Of a stretch of DNA of 64,000 bases, positions 48,435-60,700 are shown piece by piece. The stretch comes from Steromphala cineraria. Its lineage: Eukaryota; Mollusca; Gastropoda; Trochida; Trochidae. The stretch covers positions 9,497,724 to 9,561,723 of the forward strand of contig OU744736.1 of assembly GCA_916613615.1 (NCBI GenBank), written 5' to 3'. A program made the translations under genes and the position numbers. The first letter of the stretch is position 1, and every line of letters begins with the position of its first letter. Under the pieces are notes generated by a model that did not search any database, had not been told where the DNA came from, and worked only from the letters and a program-made list of their open reading frames with translations.

Positions 48435-50365
48435 CCTGTGTATCTGCAATTTTAATTTTCTTTGTCCAAATATTGATATTGAGAATTATATCATCTTGCA
48501 AAAATCTTCACCTCCTAGGAGGCTATTTTGTAAAAATCTTTGATTTTATAAAAACGATAACTTGAACTCCCTTCATGCATGAACTCAGCAAAGTATTTAT
48601 GGAAAATTACCTTGGACAGGGGTTGCTTTCTTGTTCAAATGACTTTGACATTGACGTGGGATGTTCAGGTGATAGAGACAACCATATTGGGCTATCATAG
48701 CTAAGACAATTGGGTTAGAGTTGACCAAAATTGGGTTAGAGTTGACCAAAATTGAGATCAACAACAGTATTTATACCATATTAGCCCCTATTAAGATTGA
48801 AGTGGATAGTTCAAAACCTACCAAAGCTTAGATTTGTCACATGTTAGGATATTGTTTGATAGTTTTTGAGGAAAGGATTTTTTTTCAAAAGTAAGGATCA
48901 AAGTCAGCTAATCCTAGTGGTAGGATTCTTTAGACAATAATCACCCTATTTGTCTATTTGTAAGCCAACATAACATACACCTGATCAAATGTCGATATTC
49001 AGTGTCAGTGTTTTTCTCACCTTATCATTAGCCTGTTCTGTGAGTAAAAGTAAACAAAACTGTCACAAAGTTTACACGCAGTACTCCAAAGCCTCGTTAC
49101 ACCTCTCTTACGGTCAAAATGATTAAATCAAGGAGGAAAAGGAAGTGAATGTAGTTCACAAGCTTCAATCCACAAAGATTAGCAAGGAATTGTATCATAC
49201 AATGCACATGCAGCTAGCACTTTAAAGGGGCAGTAGCGAGATTCACATAAAGTCCATTGGAAGCCATTTCTGTGTGAACACCTTAAATTCAGTTTGTGTA
49301 AGAAAAAGGAATCGCATGACTGAACTTTACATTGAATATTTGATTTATTACTTCTTCATTGAGTTTAAATAAATTGTCTTTCAATTGGAACCATTTATTT
49401 TCATTTTCCTGACATCACCTTATATTCCACCTAAAACACCCCTTTAAGGAATCATTTCCAACACTAAATTTAAGTATTTCTTTATTTATTTACTTACAAG
49501 GGCCGTTAAGTTATAGATTTAGAATGAGTGTGAAGATAAAATTCAGGAGCACATTGCTTTTTCTTACTCAGTTAAGTGATGTTAAAGGTTATCGCAACTG
49601 AATCCAGATGAAGTGTTTATCTCCTCAATAAACCTCATAATAATGGGGGTTATTGTAAGTACCTGTATGACCTCACATGTTCATTTATTCCAAAGGACTA
49701 CCCTTCAACTACAAATACATAGAGCTGGTGTTTTAAAAGATTTTACTAGGAATCCCTTTTTTTTAGAAAGTGAGTCATTATAGCTATTATTTCAAGTTGA
49801 GCAAGAAATTAATTCATCTAACCCTCAGGACAACGCAATTATTTTGGCAAGAAATACGGACGTCAAAAATCTTGTTTGTTTCGGTAACACAAAACATGGT
49901 GCAAATTAAGATTTTAATTGTCAAATACGTTGGGGTTATATTTCAAGAAAAGAGCATACAAAATGGGATGATATAATAACATTGCTTAAAGAATCTTTTA
50001 AGAAGGAGTTGCCTTTTTAATTGATCTATTAAAGCCGTTTTTAGCATATCATATAATTTGTGAATAATAATTTTTTAGCTTTTGTGTTCAGCGAAGTACA
50101 ATAATAAACTTTCAAATAATGCATGACAGTTTGTGCTTTACCGTCCTTTGTTGTCTATCCATGTTATCAACTCTTATAAATTCAATCAGTTGTATTTTTG
50201 TATGGTAACGTTTAGCTTTTCTTGTTCTTCGTCATCTGTACTCGAAAATAAAATTCCGTCTTGGGGATAATATATATTGTATCGCCATTAAGCTGTCCTG
50301 GATCCTAGGCATTGATGTTAGTACTAGTATAATTATTAGGTCACATGAAGTTTTTTTTGCTTTCC
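48435..50365 (+). repeat. Dispersed repeat R, copy 2
   Basis: Same order of landmarks as copy 1 (23585-25050), longer because of a MITE (49226-49443) and a local 21-bp duplication (GGGTTAGAGTTGACCAAAAT, about 48713-48755). Similarity runs from the TTTGTCCAAATATTGATATT block to GGTCACATGAAG before 50360. No functional reading frame is evident. Confidence 0.8.
49226..49443. mobile_element. TTAA-flanked MITE, 218-bp copy inside repeat R
   Basis: Ends AGGGGCAGTAG and ACACCCCT are bounded by TTAA at 49222-49225 and 49444-49447. Repeat R copy 1 reads straight through the site (CAGCTAGCACTTTGAGGGAT near 24126-24145), which directly shows the insertion and its limits. It is the inverted relative of 920-1263. 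Confidence 0.9.
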
Positions 50366-50412
50366 TGACAGATTGTTTAGGACTTCAGATCAAGTAATAA
50401 TTACTAGTTTAT

Positions 50413-50730
50413 TATTGTCAGATGTACACCATAAAAGAAGGAAAACAGGATTGGGTTAAATGGCCGAGGGGGTGAAGGTACTTGCGGACTACCAATCGAA
50501 AATGAAAGATGGCAACTACCGCTGCCTGGGTCGGACAACTACCGCTGTCAATGCACGACAACTACCGCTGCCAGCAAAGTTGAAGCTACCGCTTCCAACC
50601 TGCTCTGTAGAGCCCAGCTGAGAAGCTGGAAATAGGAGGCCATTGAGAAATGACCCGCCAAGGTAGTTCGCTGCTGAAAAGCAGGGGTAATAACCATAAT
50701 AAATTTGAAGGTAGCCCGCAAGAACCATGC
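50413..50730 (-). repeat. Ngaro repeat B2
   Basis: Matches B1 (51061-51377) nearly base for base, from ATTGTCAGATGTACA to AGAACCATGCC. It forms the 3' terminus of the element in transcription sense. A 120-bp unique spacer (50731-50849) separates it from A2. Confidence 0.9.
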
Positions 50731-50849
50731 CCCCCCTCTGACACTTGATTTTATTGAAGAAAAATAAATACAACTTACCCTGGTGGCTGGACAAAGTCAG
50801 ATATAAGATATGTACAAGAGAAAACCATCACGGACAGGGCGGGTGGGAG

Positions 50850-51060
50850 GGAAAGAAAACTTACGAGTAGAGAAATGGGGAGGCTGTCTGAATGAGTGAA
50901 GAAGGAATGAAGATGTGACGTCATAATATGACGTAGTGGAAGTGACGTAAAGGAAAGCGGAAATGAAGTAAAAGATGAGGTTGAATAAACCGGAATGGGA
51001 ATGGCAAGGGTGGGGTGCCCACCGACAATAAAGACATTTAGTTCTAGCACTAAATGTAAT
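50850..51060 (-). repeat. Ngaro repeat A2
   Basis: Nearly identical to A1 at 63133-63344, from GAAAGAAAACTTACGAGTAG to CACTAAATGTAATTAT; one clear difference is GTGACGTC versus GTGTCGTC. High identity of A1 and A2 suggests that the element inserted relatively recently. Confidence 0.9.
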
Positions 51061-51377
51061 TATTGTCAGATGTACAACATAAAGGAAGGAAAACAGGATT
51101 GGGTTAAATGGCCGAGGGGGTAAGGGAATTTCGGACTACCAATCGAAAATGAAAGATGGCAACTACCGCTGCCTGGGTCGGACAACTACCGCTGTCAATG
51201 CACGACAACTACCGCTGCCAGCAAAGTTGAAGCTACCGCTTCCAACCTGCTCTGTAGAGCCCAGCTGAGAAGCTGGAAATAGGAGGCCATTGAGAAATGA
51301 CCCGCCAAGGTAGTTCGCTGCTGAAAAGCAGGGGTAATAACCATAATAAATTTGAAGGTAGCCCGCAAGAACCATGC
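51061..51377 (-). repeat. Ngaro repeat B1
   Basis: Partner of B2, directly contiguous with A2, as expected for Ngaro split direct repeats used to rebuild the circular cDNA. Confidence 0.9.
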
Positions 51378-51513
51378 CAACATTAGCACGAAAGTGCTAT
51401 CTCCACACCCACGGCCAACTTAAATCTTAATCATAAACAGAAGATATTCAAAGGGAGGGGGAGGGGAGGACCCTGTCCGAATGCACTATGAGAGTAAAAA
51501 TTGAACTTACCAA

Positions 51514-52066
51514 TTATTTTACCAGGGCCTGGTATATTTTTGCACAAAAAACATCGTTACCTTTTCGGTTTAGGTGGGTGCCATCCCAAGAATAATATTC
51601 CCTGTCAGAAGCCTTAATGTCATGTATGAGCAATAGTGAATTTTTTGGTAGCTTGTTGCTTAATCGTCTATTCAGTAGACGCCTGGCGTGCTCGATCTTT
51701 AACTGGTCCCTAGCCACATGCCAGTACTGTCGCGGCAACATACTGGACATCAGGATCCCGGTGTGAGGAAGCAGTAGGCGAATCCTCAGCAAAGATGTTT
51801 GCATGAGATGGAGCAGCTCACTCCCTCTCATCTCTCCCAGGTCGTTGGAACCCAGGTGTATGAGGATGGACTTGGGGTGAGACTGGGCTGCTCGCGTCTG
51901 GGATTCGATCAAGCGGTCCAACTCCGCCCACTTCATCCCGCCCCTGGCGAGCCATAAGAATCCGTCCTGACGCCCCACCGGCATCCCCCTCTCCATCATG
52001 TGTTGCCGCGCCCGTACCAGGTAGCTGGAACCCACCAGCCATACTGAAAGTATACAGAATAGCGGT
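51514..52066 (-). CDS. SGNH/GDSL-type hydrolase of the Ngaro element
   Basis: One open minus-strand frame of about 180 codons. SGNH blocks are visible: block I WLVGSSYLVRA (GSS where classical lipases have GDS, with a presumed Ser nucleophile), block III IHLGSNDLGE (oxyanion Gly and Asn), and block V WDGTHLNRKGN (Asp-x-x-His pair). SGNH hydrolases act on ester bonds; their job in Ngaro elements is unknown. The frame is undamaged. No ATG precedes block I; TATACTTTCAG just upstream (about 52053) resembles a splice acceptor, so it may be the last exon of a spliced transcript that also carries the recombinase. Without splicing the first ATG (52035) would drop part of block I. Confidence 0.8.
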
Positions 52067-52120
52067 GGTAACTGCTCATCATTATTAATACCTTATAAGA
52101 GATAATAGTTTTATGGTAAA

Positions 52121-52645
52121 CTATGAAAGAATTTTAGGAATGCGGATATAGGATAGGTAGGAACTGGATTTCCAGCGTCCAAATTGCTGGATTAGATGTG
52201 CTGGTATGCCATTTATTGCGGCTGTAGTTGCTGCACCAATTCGGAAGGAGTGAGAGGAAAATTGATTAGATGGCAAACCTGCCGCAGAAAGTGATTTTTT
52301 CAGAAGTGCTTGAAATTGATACCTTGTCACAGGTGAGTGGTTAAAATGGACAAAAGCTTGGGGTGGGCCCGCCGGGCGTATGTCCAGGTAAGATCTGAGG
52401 GCTGATATGGGGCAAAAGGGGGTTACCTGGTGAAGATGTAATCTCCACTACTGTACCTTGTTTAAGCCTGTCACTTTTGGAGTGAGGGAGAAATATGCGG
52501 GCACGATCCGGGGCATTCAGGAGTGTCAGATTGAAGATGAGCAAGCCTGGCCCAGAGGGTGGGGAGTTTACCAGTTCACTTACCCGAAATAAACCGCAGA
52601 ATGCAGTGCAGAAGATGGCCTTAAACAGATTGGTTTCATAAGTAG
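52121..52645 (-). pseudogene. Ngaro tyrosine recombinase, catalytic half
   Basis: Minus-strand coding resumes on the far side of the foreign array: TYETNLFKAIF and then LFRVSELVNS, whose Arg is the first catalytic residue (about 52578-52607). A frameshift lies near 52430. Then come SSHSFRIGAATTAA (H-x-x-R box, about 52230), QFGRWKSSSYLSYIRIP with the second basic/Trp position and the Tyr nucleophile (about 52150), and a TAG stop at 52121. With the N-terminal half at 60816-61269 these make one recombinase, interrupted by the insertion. Confidence 0.85.
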
Positions 52646-53843
52646 AAATATAGTCGCAAGCGACGACAAACGGATTCAGCGCTGTATGGTGTTAAATGTA
52701 ATGCACAAAGGTAATGATTTCAGTCAAAAGCTTATGGGTTATAATCTTTTGTTGATGATTAACGCAATTTGCAAACAAACAGTTATCAAATGCATTTATA
52801 ACGCATGCAGGGTTGACAATATTCAAAGGTCCGTAACTCAATGTAAATGTAGTAACTGAATTTATTGTTAATTTTTAAAAGATTTTGTATTCTTTTGGCT
52901 TTCTAATGATATATGGAACAATAATTTGTCGTCTATCACTGATGACTAACAACTTTTTTAACATACCTGTATCCTATGCATTCAAAACGAAAGCAGAATT
53001 GACAATATTCAAAGGGCCGTAACTCAATGTAAAACAAATATAGAAATTTACTGTCAAATTTTTAAAAAATCCATAGACTTTTGGCTTTCATATGATGTAT
53101 AGAACAAAGCGTTATCGTACGCCGTTGATTCGCTACGATATTTCAAACATACCCACCAAAACACCACATGTCCAAAATGCAAAGTTTGACCTCTGACCCT
53201 GACCGGAAATGACTGTTCGCGAGCGATTTTATTCTTTTATCTCAAAGGGCTTGCCAATGTCTAACTCTCATGCAAAAATCATAAAATTCTATGGTCTGGG
53301 TTTTGAGTTATCTGCCCTTGAAGTTTGCGGTTTTTAGATTTTGGTCAACTTTGAAAAATCACAGCAAGAAAAGTATTGAAGTTAGGACTTTGTAGAAGTC
53401 AAATTCAGAACTACAATGCTTCAGCTACATTGAGTATACATTTCAGCTCGCTAGTGCAAGTATCTTCAGAGAAGAAGATTTTCAAAGGTGGGTGGGGTCA
53501 GAGATGGTCGAAAATGCACTAAAAGCAAGATGGCGGCCAAACCACGTGACCTACGAATTTGCCATGATTTCGTTTTTTGCAGCATTTTTGATTGCGCATC
53601 TTTAAAAAAAATTTTAAGTCTCCAAGTTCATTTTGAAAAAAAAATCAATGTTAAATTTTTTATTTTGGAATCGAACTGGACCTTTAATGTATGGGCCGAA
53701 TTGTCCCAAAAGCTTATTGTCGCCATTCCTCGACAAGGTCTACCAGCCTGTGAAATTTGGCTTCGATAGCATCAGCCGTTTGGGCTGAAAGTTGTTCACA
53801 AATTTCCTGGAATAATAATAAAAAAAAAAAAAAAAAAAAAAAA
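52646..53843. repeat. Array unit 1
   Basis: Starts with a slightly altered hairpin (GTCGCAAGCGAC). It contains two versions of TTGACAATATTCAAAGG...CCGTAACTCAATG (52815 and 52998), GACCGGAAATGACTGTTCGC (53200) and GATGGCGGCCAAACCACGTG (53529), and ends in an ATAATAATA plus poly(A) tail (53813-53843). On the minus strand its end encodes CEQLSAQTADAIEAKF before a stop, preceded by a pyrimidine-rich acceptor-like ATTCCAG. Confidence 0.8.
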
Positions 53844-54114
53844 TATAGTCGCAAAGCGACGATTCGGGATTCAGCCAAATATATGAGTGCTTGAGGCCAT
53901 TTGTAGCAACTTTGGCATGATTTATTTTTTAAGGGGGGGAAAAGCTGTTTTGAGGTCATATTTTCCATACCTACCATTTCAAGTGCACATAACTCGAAAA
54001 CTTGAATTGATATCTGCCTGAAATTCTCAGAGCTGACAGACAAGTAGTCAGACTGCAGGGATAAAGGGAGAGAAGGGGACAGAGGACAGAGGAAGATGAA
54101 ATATACTTGAAATT

Positions 54115-54152
<38 letters not shown>

Positions 54153-55224
54153 GTCCAGACTTCATTGGCGATTTGCCGTGTTGCCCTGCCCTTGGGAAGG
54201 ATTTTTATCAAATAAAATCGAAAAAAGTGCTTTTTTTTCCAAGCCATTTTTTTCGAGAAAAAAAAATTGGCGATTTTATTCTTTTATCTTAAAGACCTTG
54301 CCAATGTCTAACTCTCATGCAAAAATTATCAAATTCCCTGGCTAGGTTTTTGAGTTATCTGCCCTTGAATTTTGCGATTTTTAGATTTTGGTCAACTTTG
54401 AATGGTCACAGCAGAAAAAGTATTAACGTTAGGACTTTCTAGAAGTCAAATTAAGAACTGCAATGCTTCAGCTACATTGACTATAAATTTCAGCTCTTGA
54501 GTGCAAGTGTCTTCAGAGAAGAAGATTGTCAAAGGCGGGTGGGGTCGGCAACGGTAAAAGCAAAATTTCCAAAATGCAAAGTTTGACCCCTCCTCGTGAC
54601 CGGAAATGACTGTTCGCGAGCGATTTTATTCTTTTATCTTAAAGATCTTGCCAATGTCTAACTCTCATGTAAAAATCATAAAATTCTATGGTCTGGTTTT
54701 TGAGTTATCTGCCCTTGAAGTTTGCGATTTTTAGATTTTGGGTCAACTTTGAATGGTCACAGCAGAAAAAGTATTAACGTTAGGACTTTCTAGAAGTCAA
54801 ATTAAGGTCTGCTATGCTTCAGCTACATTGAGTATAAATTTCTAGATCTCTAGTGCAAGTATCTTCAGAGCAGAAGTTTCTCAAAGGTGGGTGGGGTCAG
54901 CAATGGTCAAAAATGCACTAAATCCAAGATGGCGGCCAAACCACGTGACCTACGAATTTTCCATGATTTCGTTTTTTGCAGCATTTTTGATTGCGCACAT
55001 TTAAAAAAAAAAATTAGGTCTCTAAGTGCATTTTGAAAAAAAAGTCAATGTTAAATTTTCGATTTTGGAATCGAACTGGACCTTTAACGTATGGGCCGAA
55101 TTGTCCCAAAAGCTTATTGTCGCCATTCCCCAACAAGGTCTACCAGCCTGTGCAATTTGGCTTCAATAGCATCAGCCGTTTGGGCTGAAAGCTGACCACA
55201 AAATTCGTGGAACAATAAAAATAA
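53844..55224. repeat. Array unit 2
   Basis: After the start hairpin the 5' part differs from unit 1 and includes a poly(T) run of about 30 (54118-54149). The GAGCGATTTTATTCTTTTAT...GAGTTATCTGCCCTTGA module then occurs twice (54270 and 54615). It ends like the other units with GGAACAATAAAAATAAA. Confidence 0.8.
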
Positions 55225-57794
55225 ATATAGTCGCAAAGCGACGACAAACGGATTCAGCAATGGATGGTGATGATATGTATGACAAATATATGCAATACAT
55301 GTATGTATGAAGTCAATAGTTCGTTCAGACGAATTTTAAAAGTCACGATTTCAGTATTACCAAGGCCAAAAAGACTCTGTCAATTGCAAACGTAAATGTC
55401 ATATTGAACTAGGACTGCCGCGGCAGTACTTAGCTCTTCAAGACATCCTGTTTGACCTTCACAGAGTGTTTGACCTTCACATGACGTATTTTTCTGAGAT
55501 TTAAAAAGTAACTGAAACATTATCAAAATGACCAGATTTCACTTGATACTCAACGTTTAGGCCTGTGTTTGTGTATGTACTTTGATTTTAGCACTAAGAC
55601 TTTGAAATTCACGAAGGCAAAACAAACAATCTCGCATCCGAGAATGAATTCATTGTATGGAGGGGTGCTTTTCAGCGTTTTGAGCTGTTTGATGTGTTGT
55701 TTGAGGTCAGAGCGTGCTTTAGACCATTTCGAGCTCCTTGGTGTGTTGTTTTAGGTCGAAAATACGATGTCTAGCGAGGCTAGCGCTGTTCTGAGTTCAG
55801 AGAACGTTGTAGCGACGTCTTCCGGTGTCCCGTGGCCGTATGCACGGATTTAGTGACCAAAATCGAGTGTACATGACTGGACAGCGTGTTTGCATGAAAT
55901 GTCTACAAGCACAAAGTGTAGAACATGCGGCCGGGAGGAAATGCATATTTCAAAGTTCAGGAGGACGACAGGCATTTTGGAAAAAAGAGTTAATCGAGGA
56001 CGTCACACCCTTGCCAGTGGAATCTGCCGAGCATTCAGGCAGGAATCAGGACGGCCTCCCTTTATCTAATGACCAAGAGCCCAAGAGCCCAAGAGCTGAT
56101 AGTGGCCGTCATTATGCCCTTTTCCTTAGGTAAGGGGAAGGTACATTTGCTTGTACCTACGCACCGACCCGTGCCTGTGGTCTTGAAACTAAATCTTGAC
56201 CACAAAGGCTATCAAAGTGTATGAGACGCACTTAGACAATTTATTGTCAGTCCCCAACAAAGAGTTTAATTGACAATGTGATCTATCAGTGTAAAGTTTT
56301 TCTATTTTATCCCTCAAATTAACCGACGGCACTCACCGTATGATACAAGGAAATGAAGACATTTCTTTTCTCTACTAGTTGATATAAAAATTATAAAATT
56401 ATCTCTAATGGTTCGTGAGATATGAATGCCGCAAGGTGCGCGAGGTAAATGCAAGTTATATTAGCGAACGCCGGAGCGCAAGTAGAGCGCGCACCGCTTC
56501 TTCATTTCTGTGCGCGCATAGACAAATGATACATGGAAAAAAAGACAATTCTTTTCTCTACAAGTTGACATAAAAATTATTAAATTATCTCTAATGGTTC
56601 GTGAGATATGTCTGTTGTTGATTGATGAGTTACGCATTTTGCAAACATACAGTTATCAAATGCATTCAAAACGCATGCACGGTTGACAATATTCAAAGGT
56701 CCGTAACTAAATGTAAATGAAGTAACTGAATTTATTGTTAATTTTTAGAAGATAGTGTATTCTTTTGGCTTTCTAATGATATATGGAACAATGATTTGTC
56801 TCCTGTCACTGATGAGTAACGATTTTTTAAACATACCTATATCGTTTGCATTCAAAACGAAAGCAGAATTGACAATATTCAAAGGGCCGTAACTCAATGT
56901 AAAACAAATATAGGAATTTACTGTTAAATTTAAAAAAAATCTATAGGCTTTTGGCTTCCATATGATGTATAGAACAAAGCGTTATCGTACGCCGTTGATT
57001 CGCTACGATATTTCAATCATACCCACCAAAACACCACATTTCCAAAATGCAAAGTTTGACCTCTGACCCTGACCGGAAATGACTGTTCGCGAGCGATTTT
57101 ATTCTTTTATCTTAAAGGGCTTGCCAATGTCTAACTCTCATGCAAAAATCATAAAATTCTATGGTCTGGGTTTTGAGTTATCTGCCCTTGAAGTTTGCGA
57201 TTTTTACATTTTGGTCAACTTTGAAAAATCACAGCAAGAAAAGTATTAAAGTTAGAACTTTGTAGAAGTCAAATTCAGAACTACAATGCTTCAGCTCCAT
57301 TGAGTATAAATTTCAGCTCTCTAGTGCAAGTATCTTCAGAGAAGAAGATTTTCAAAGGTGGGTGGGGTCAGAAATGATCGAAAATGCACTAAAAGCAAGA
57401 TGGCGGCCAAACCACGTGACCTACGAATTTGCCATGATTTCGTTTTTTGCCGCATTTTTGATTGCGCATCTTTTAAAAAAAAAAAAAAGTCTCTAAGTGC
57501 ATTTTGAAAAAAAAATCAATGTTAAATTTTCGACTTTGGATTCGAACTGGACCTTTAATGCATGGACCGATTTGGCCCAAAAGCTTATTGTCGCCATTCC
57601 ACAACAAGGTCTATCAGCCTGTGAAATTTGGCTTTGATAGCATCAGCCGTTTGGGCTGAAAGTTGACCACAAAATTCGTGGAATAATAATAAAATAAAAC
57701 ACGCCAATAACAATAAGGATTCAGCCTTATGGCTGAATCCTTAATAAACACGCCAATAACAATAAGGATTCAGCTTTTCAAGCTGAATCCTTAA
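55225..57794. repeat. Array unit 3
   Basis: The longest 5' unique part: 55260-56350 holds an open segment described separately (55757-56131). It then shows two versions of the GCGAACGCCGGAGCGCAAGT / CTTCTTCATTTCTGTGCGCG module (56370-56620), the shared core (56640-57700), and two terminal GGATTCAGC hairpins (57725-57795). Confidence 0.8.
55757..56131 (+). other. Candidate captured exon in array unit 3
   Basis: TTGTTTTAG at 55748-55756 resembles a splice acceptor and AG-GTAAGGGG at 56130-56139 a donor. Between them a frame from 55825 stays open to the donor with balanced composition (KCLQAQSVEHAAGRKCIFQ, later PLPVESAEHS). A second ATG frame (55769, MSSEASAVLSSENV) stops after 28 codons. No family recognised. 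It could be a host exon picked up by the element, or chance. Confidence 0.3.
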
Positions 57795-60700
57795 ATATAG
57801 TCGCAAAGCGACGATTACAGGATTCAGCCAAATATATGAGCTCTTTTGACCATTTGAAGCCTTTTGATGTATTGTTTTAGGTCGAAAATACGATTTCTAG
57901 CTGCCACATACTTATTCACAGAGCCAACAAATATATAGTAACACAATGTCAGTATTTCAAACACGGCAAATGTGAAAATAAAGAAGCAAATTTATCAAAG
58001 CAAACCAATTTAGATATTATTCTTTTTTCAATTTCCAAAACCAAAGCAAAGCCTAGCACTGTGAGCCGGAGCGTGTAAATGCCCGTGTTTTGCATGCATC
58101 TCGCTTTGCAATGTACAACCCTACGGTCTCTCCAATCCATGAATGAACTCATTGACGACTACTTTAGGGAGAAGTGCACAGATATAATCCTTATATTTTC
58201 AAATAGAAGAATCTCAGCATAGACATGCTGAAGAGCGGTTCAGATGTTGGAAGAAACGTGCATGAAAAATAATGAAATATTCTTTGTGAGATGTAATCAT
58301 TGGGTTATTGGTTTGAAGCACATTAGAAAAGGGATGCACTGAGCCTCTCAATTTCGTTTACTATAAAAGTAAACAAAGCTTATAAGCGAGATTCAGAAGC
58401 TGCAAACATCATCTTTGCATGTAAAATACACTGACATTTTGATTCCTGGCACATTCAGGACATAACAGGGCGTGGAGGCACAGTTATTGAAAAATAGGAG
58501 GGGTGCTCTTTCAGACGCGTAATGATACACAAAATCTGCCATATATGGAGACACCTTATAAGGGTTGATACTACGATAGCGTAGTGAAAACCGATCTCCA
58601 TGTAAATTTCTTACTATCAAAGTTGTGAACCCCCACCCTTCTTTCGCACTCGTTTCTCTTGAACGGGGTGGCGAAATTTCAAATGATTTATACCATTGCA
58701 AAGGGCGAAGAACCAGCTTCAATCCAATGTGTCATTTGTACATTTGAACGAAAAAGTAAAGAAACGGTAAACGAAGCTACATCTGTCTCAAATATCAAGT
58801 TTTATCTCGAGATGACTGAGGGTACTTGTCTTTCAGCATTGATATATCCCGAACCAATAAAGATATGTTCATATTCTTTCCACCAGTGTGTAGAGGAGAG
58901 AATTGTCTTCATTTGCATATATTATTTGTTTATGAGCAATGGTAAAGAAATGGTGAGCGATGCGACATCTGTTGCAAATATCAAACTTTATCTCAAGAAA
59001 TAGATAATTTAGCTTAATACTCGTTTACTGTTAATATTTTTATAATGAGGTACTACACAAAGTATTTGTGTCTTTAACAAGCGCATCCATTGATGTATAG
59101 TATGTTAACCCTTACGATGCGGCTATATATTTTTGCTCTACTAGCCCACGTGGCGACATTGTTTTGTCCGGAGCGCGTGTGAACGATGTCTTATATTTCG
59201 CTTGCCGCTTCTTCATTTCTGTGCGCGCATAGGCAAATGATAGATGGAAATAAAGACAATTCTTTTCTCTATAAGTTGATATAAAAATTATAAAATTATC
59301 GCTAATGGTTCGTGAGTTATGAGTGCCGCAAGATGCGCGAGTTAATTACAAGTTCAATTAGCGAACGCCGGAGCGCAAGTAGAGCGCGCACCGCTTCTTC
59401 ATTTCTGTTCGCGCATAGGCAAATGATACATGGAAATAAAGACAATTCTTTTCTCTACAAGTTGATATAAAAATTATAAAATTATCTCTAATGGTTCGTG
59501 AGGTATGAGTGCCGCAAGATGCGCGAGTTAATTACATGTTCAATTAGCGAACGCCGGAGCGCAAGTAGAGCGCGCACCGCTTCTTCATTTCTGTGCGCGC
59601 ATAGACAAATGATACATGGAAAAAAAGACAATTCTTTTCTCTACAAGTTGACATAAAAATTATAAAAGTATCTCTAATGGTTCGTGAGATATGTCTGTTG
59701 TTGATTGATGACTTACGCATTTTGCAAATATACAGTTATCAAATGCATTCAGGGTTGACAATATTCAAAGGTCCGTAACTAAATGTAAATGAAGTAACTG
59801 AATTTATTGTTAATTTTTAAAAGATAGTGTATTCTTTTGGCTTTCTAATGATATATGGAACAATGATTTGTCTCCTGTCACTGATGAGTAACGACTTTTT
59901 TAACATACCTTTATCCTAAGCATTCAAAACGAAAGCAGAATTGACAATATTCAAAGGGCCGTAAATCAATGTAAAACAAATAAAGGAATTTACTGTCAAA
60001 TTTAAAAAAATTCTATAGACTTTTGGCTTTCATATGATGTATAGAACAAAGAGTTATCGTACGCCTTTGATTCGCTACGATATTTCAAACATACCCACCA
60101 AAACACCACATGTCCAAAATGGAAAGTTTGACCTCTGACCCTGACCGGAAATGACTGTTCGCGAGCGATTTTATTTTTTTATCTTAAAGACCTTGCTAAT
60201 GTCTAATTCTCATGCAAAAATCATCAAATTCGTCTGGGAGGTTTTTGAGTTATCTGCCCTTGAATATTGCAAAATGTGCAAACTTTGAAGATTTTTATAA
60301 AAAAAACTATTTCGATTTTTTAAATTTTGAAACAAACTTATTATAGACCAATGTCTCAGCTACATTATGTGTAAGTTTCAGCTTTCTAGTATCAGCAGTT
60401 GCCGAGTGGTGATTCCTGAAAGGTGCCTGGGGTCGGACTTTTGAAAAAAATGCAGAAAATTCAGCATGGCGGCCAAACCACGTGACCTACGAATTTGCCA
60501 TGATTTGGTTTTTTGCAGCATTTTTGATTGCGCACATTTTTAAAAAAAAATTAGGTCTCTAAGTGCATTTTGAAAAAAAAATCAATGTTAAATTTTCGAT
60601 TTTGGAATCGAACTGGACCTTTAATGTATGAGCCGAATTGTCTGAAAAGCTTATTGTCGCCATTCCTCAACAAGGTCTACCTGCCTGTGAAATTTGGCTT

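Noticed and set aside
50775..51050. Open frame repeated at 63048-63332, apparently a conserved protein
   Set aside because: It is repeat A of the Ngaro, present twice by structure; no domain and partly terminal repeat.
51818..52042. 74-codon minus-strand frame overlapping the hydrolase
   Set aside because: Alternate frame of the SGNH hydrolase, which has the catalytic blocks.
53813..53843. A-rich unit tails read as SINE or LINE 3' ends
   Set aside because: Units lack Pol III boxes or RT sequence, show no target duplications and are arranged head to tail, which fits retroposition poorly.
53714..54247. 177-codon minus-strand open frame as a gene
   Set aside because: It runs through poly(T)/poly(A) stretches giving Lys and Phe runs across a unit junction; only the last 32 or so codons recur in the other units.
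58393..59003. Overlapping open frames on both strands in array unit 4
   Set aside because: No recognisable domain; the plus-strand frame includes an internal 60-bp DNA duplication, and context is a non-coding repeat.
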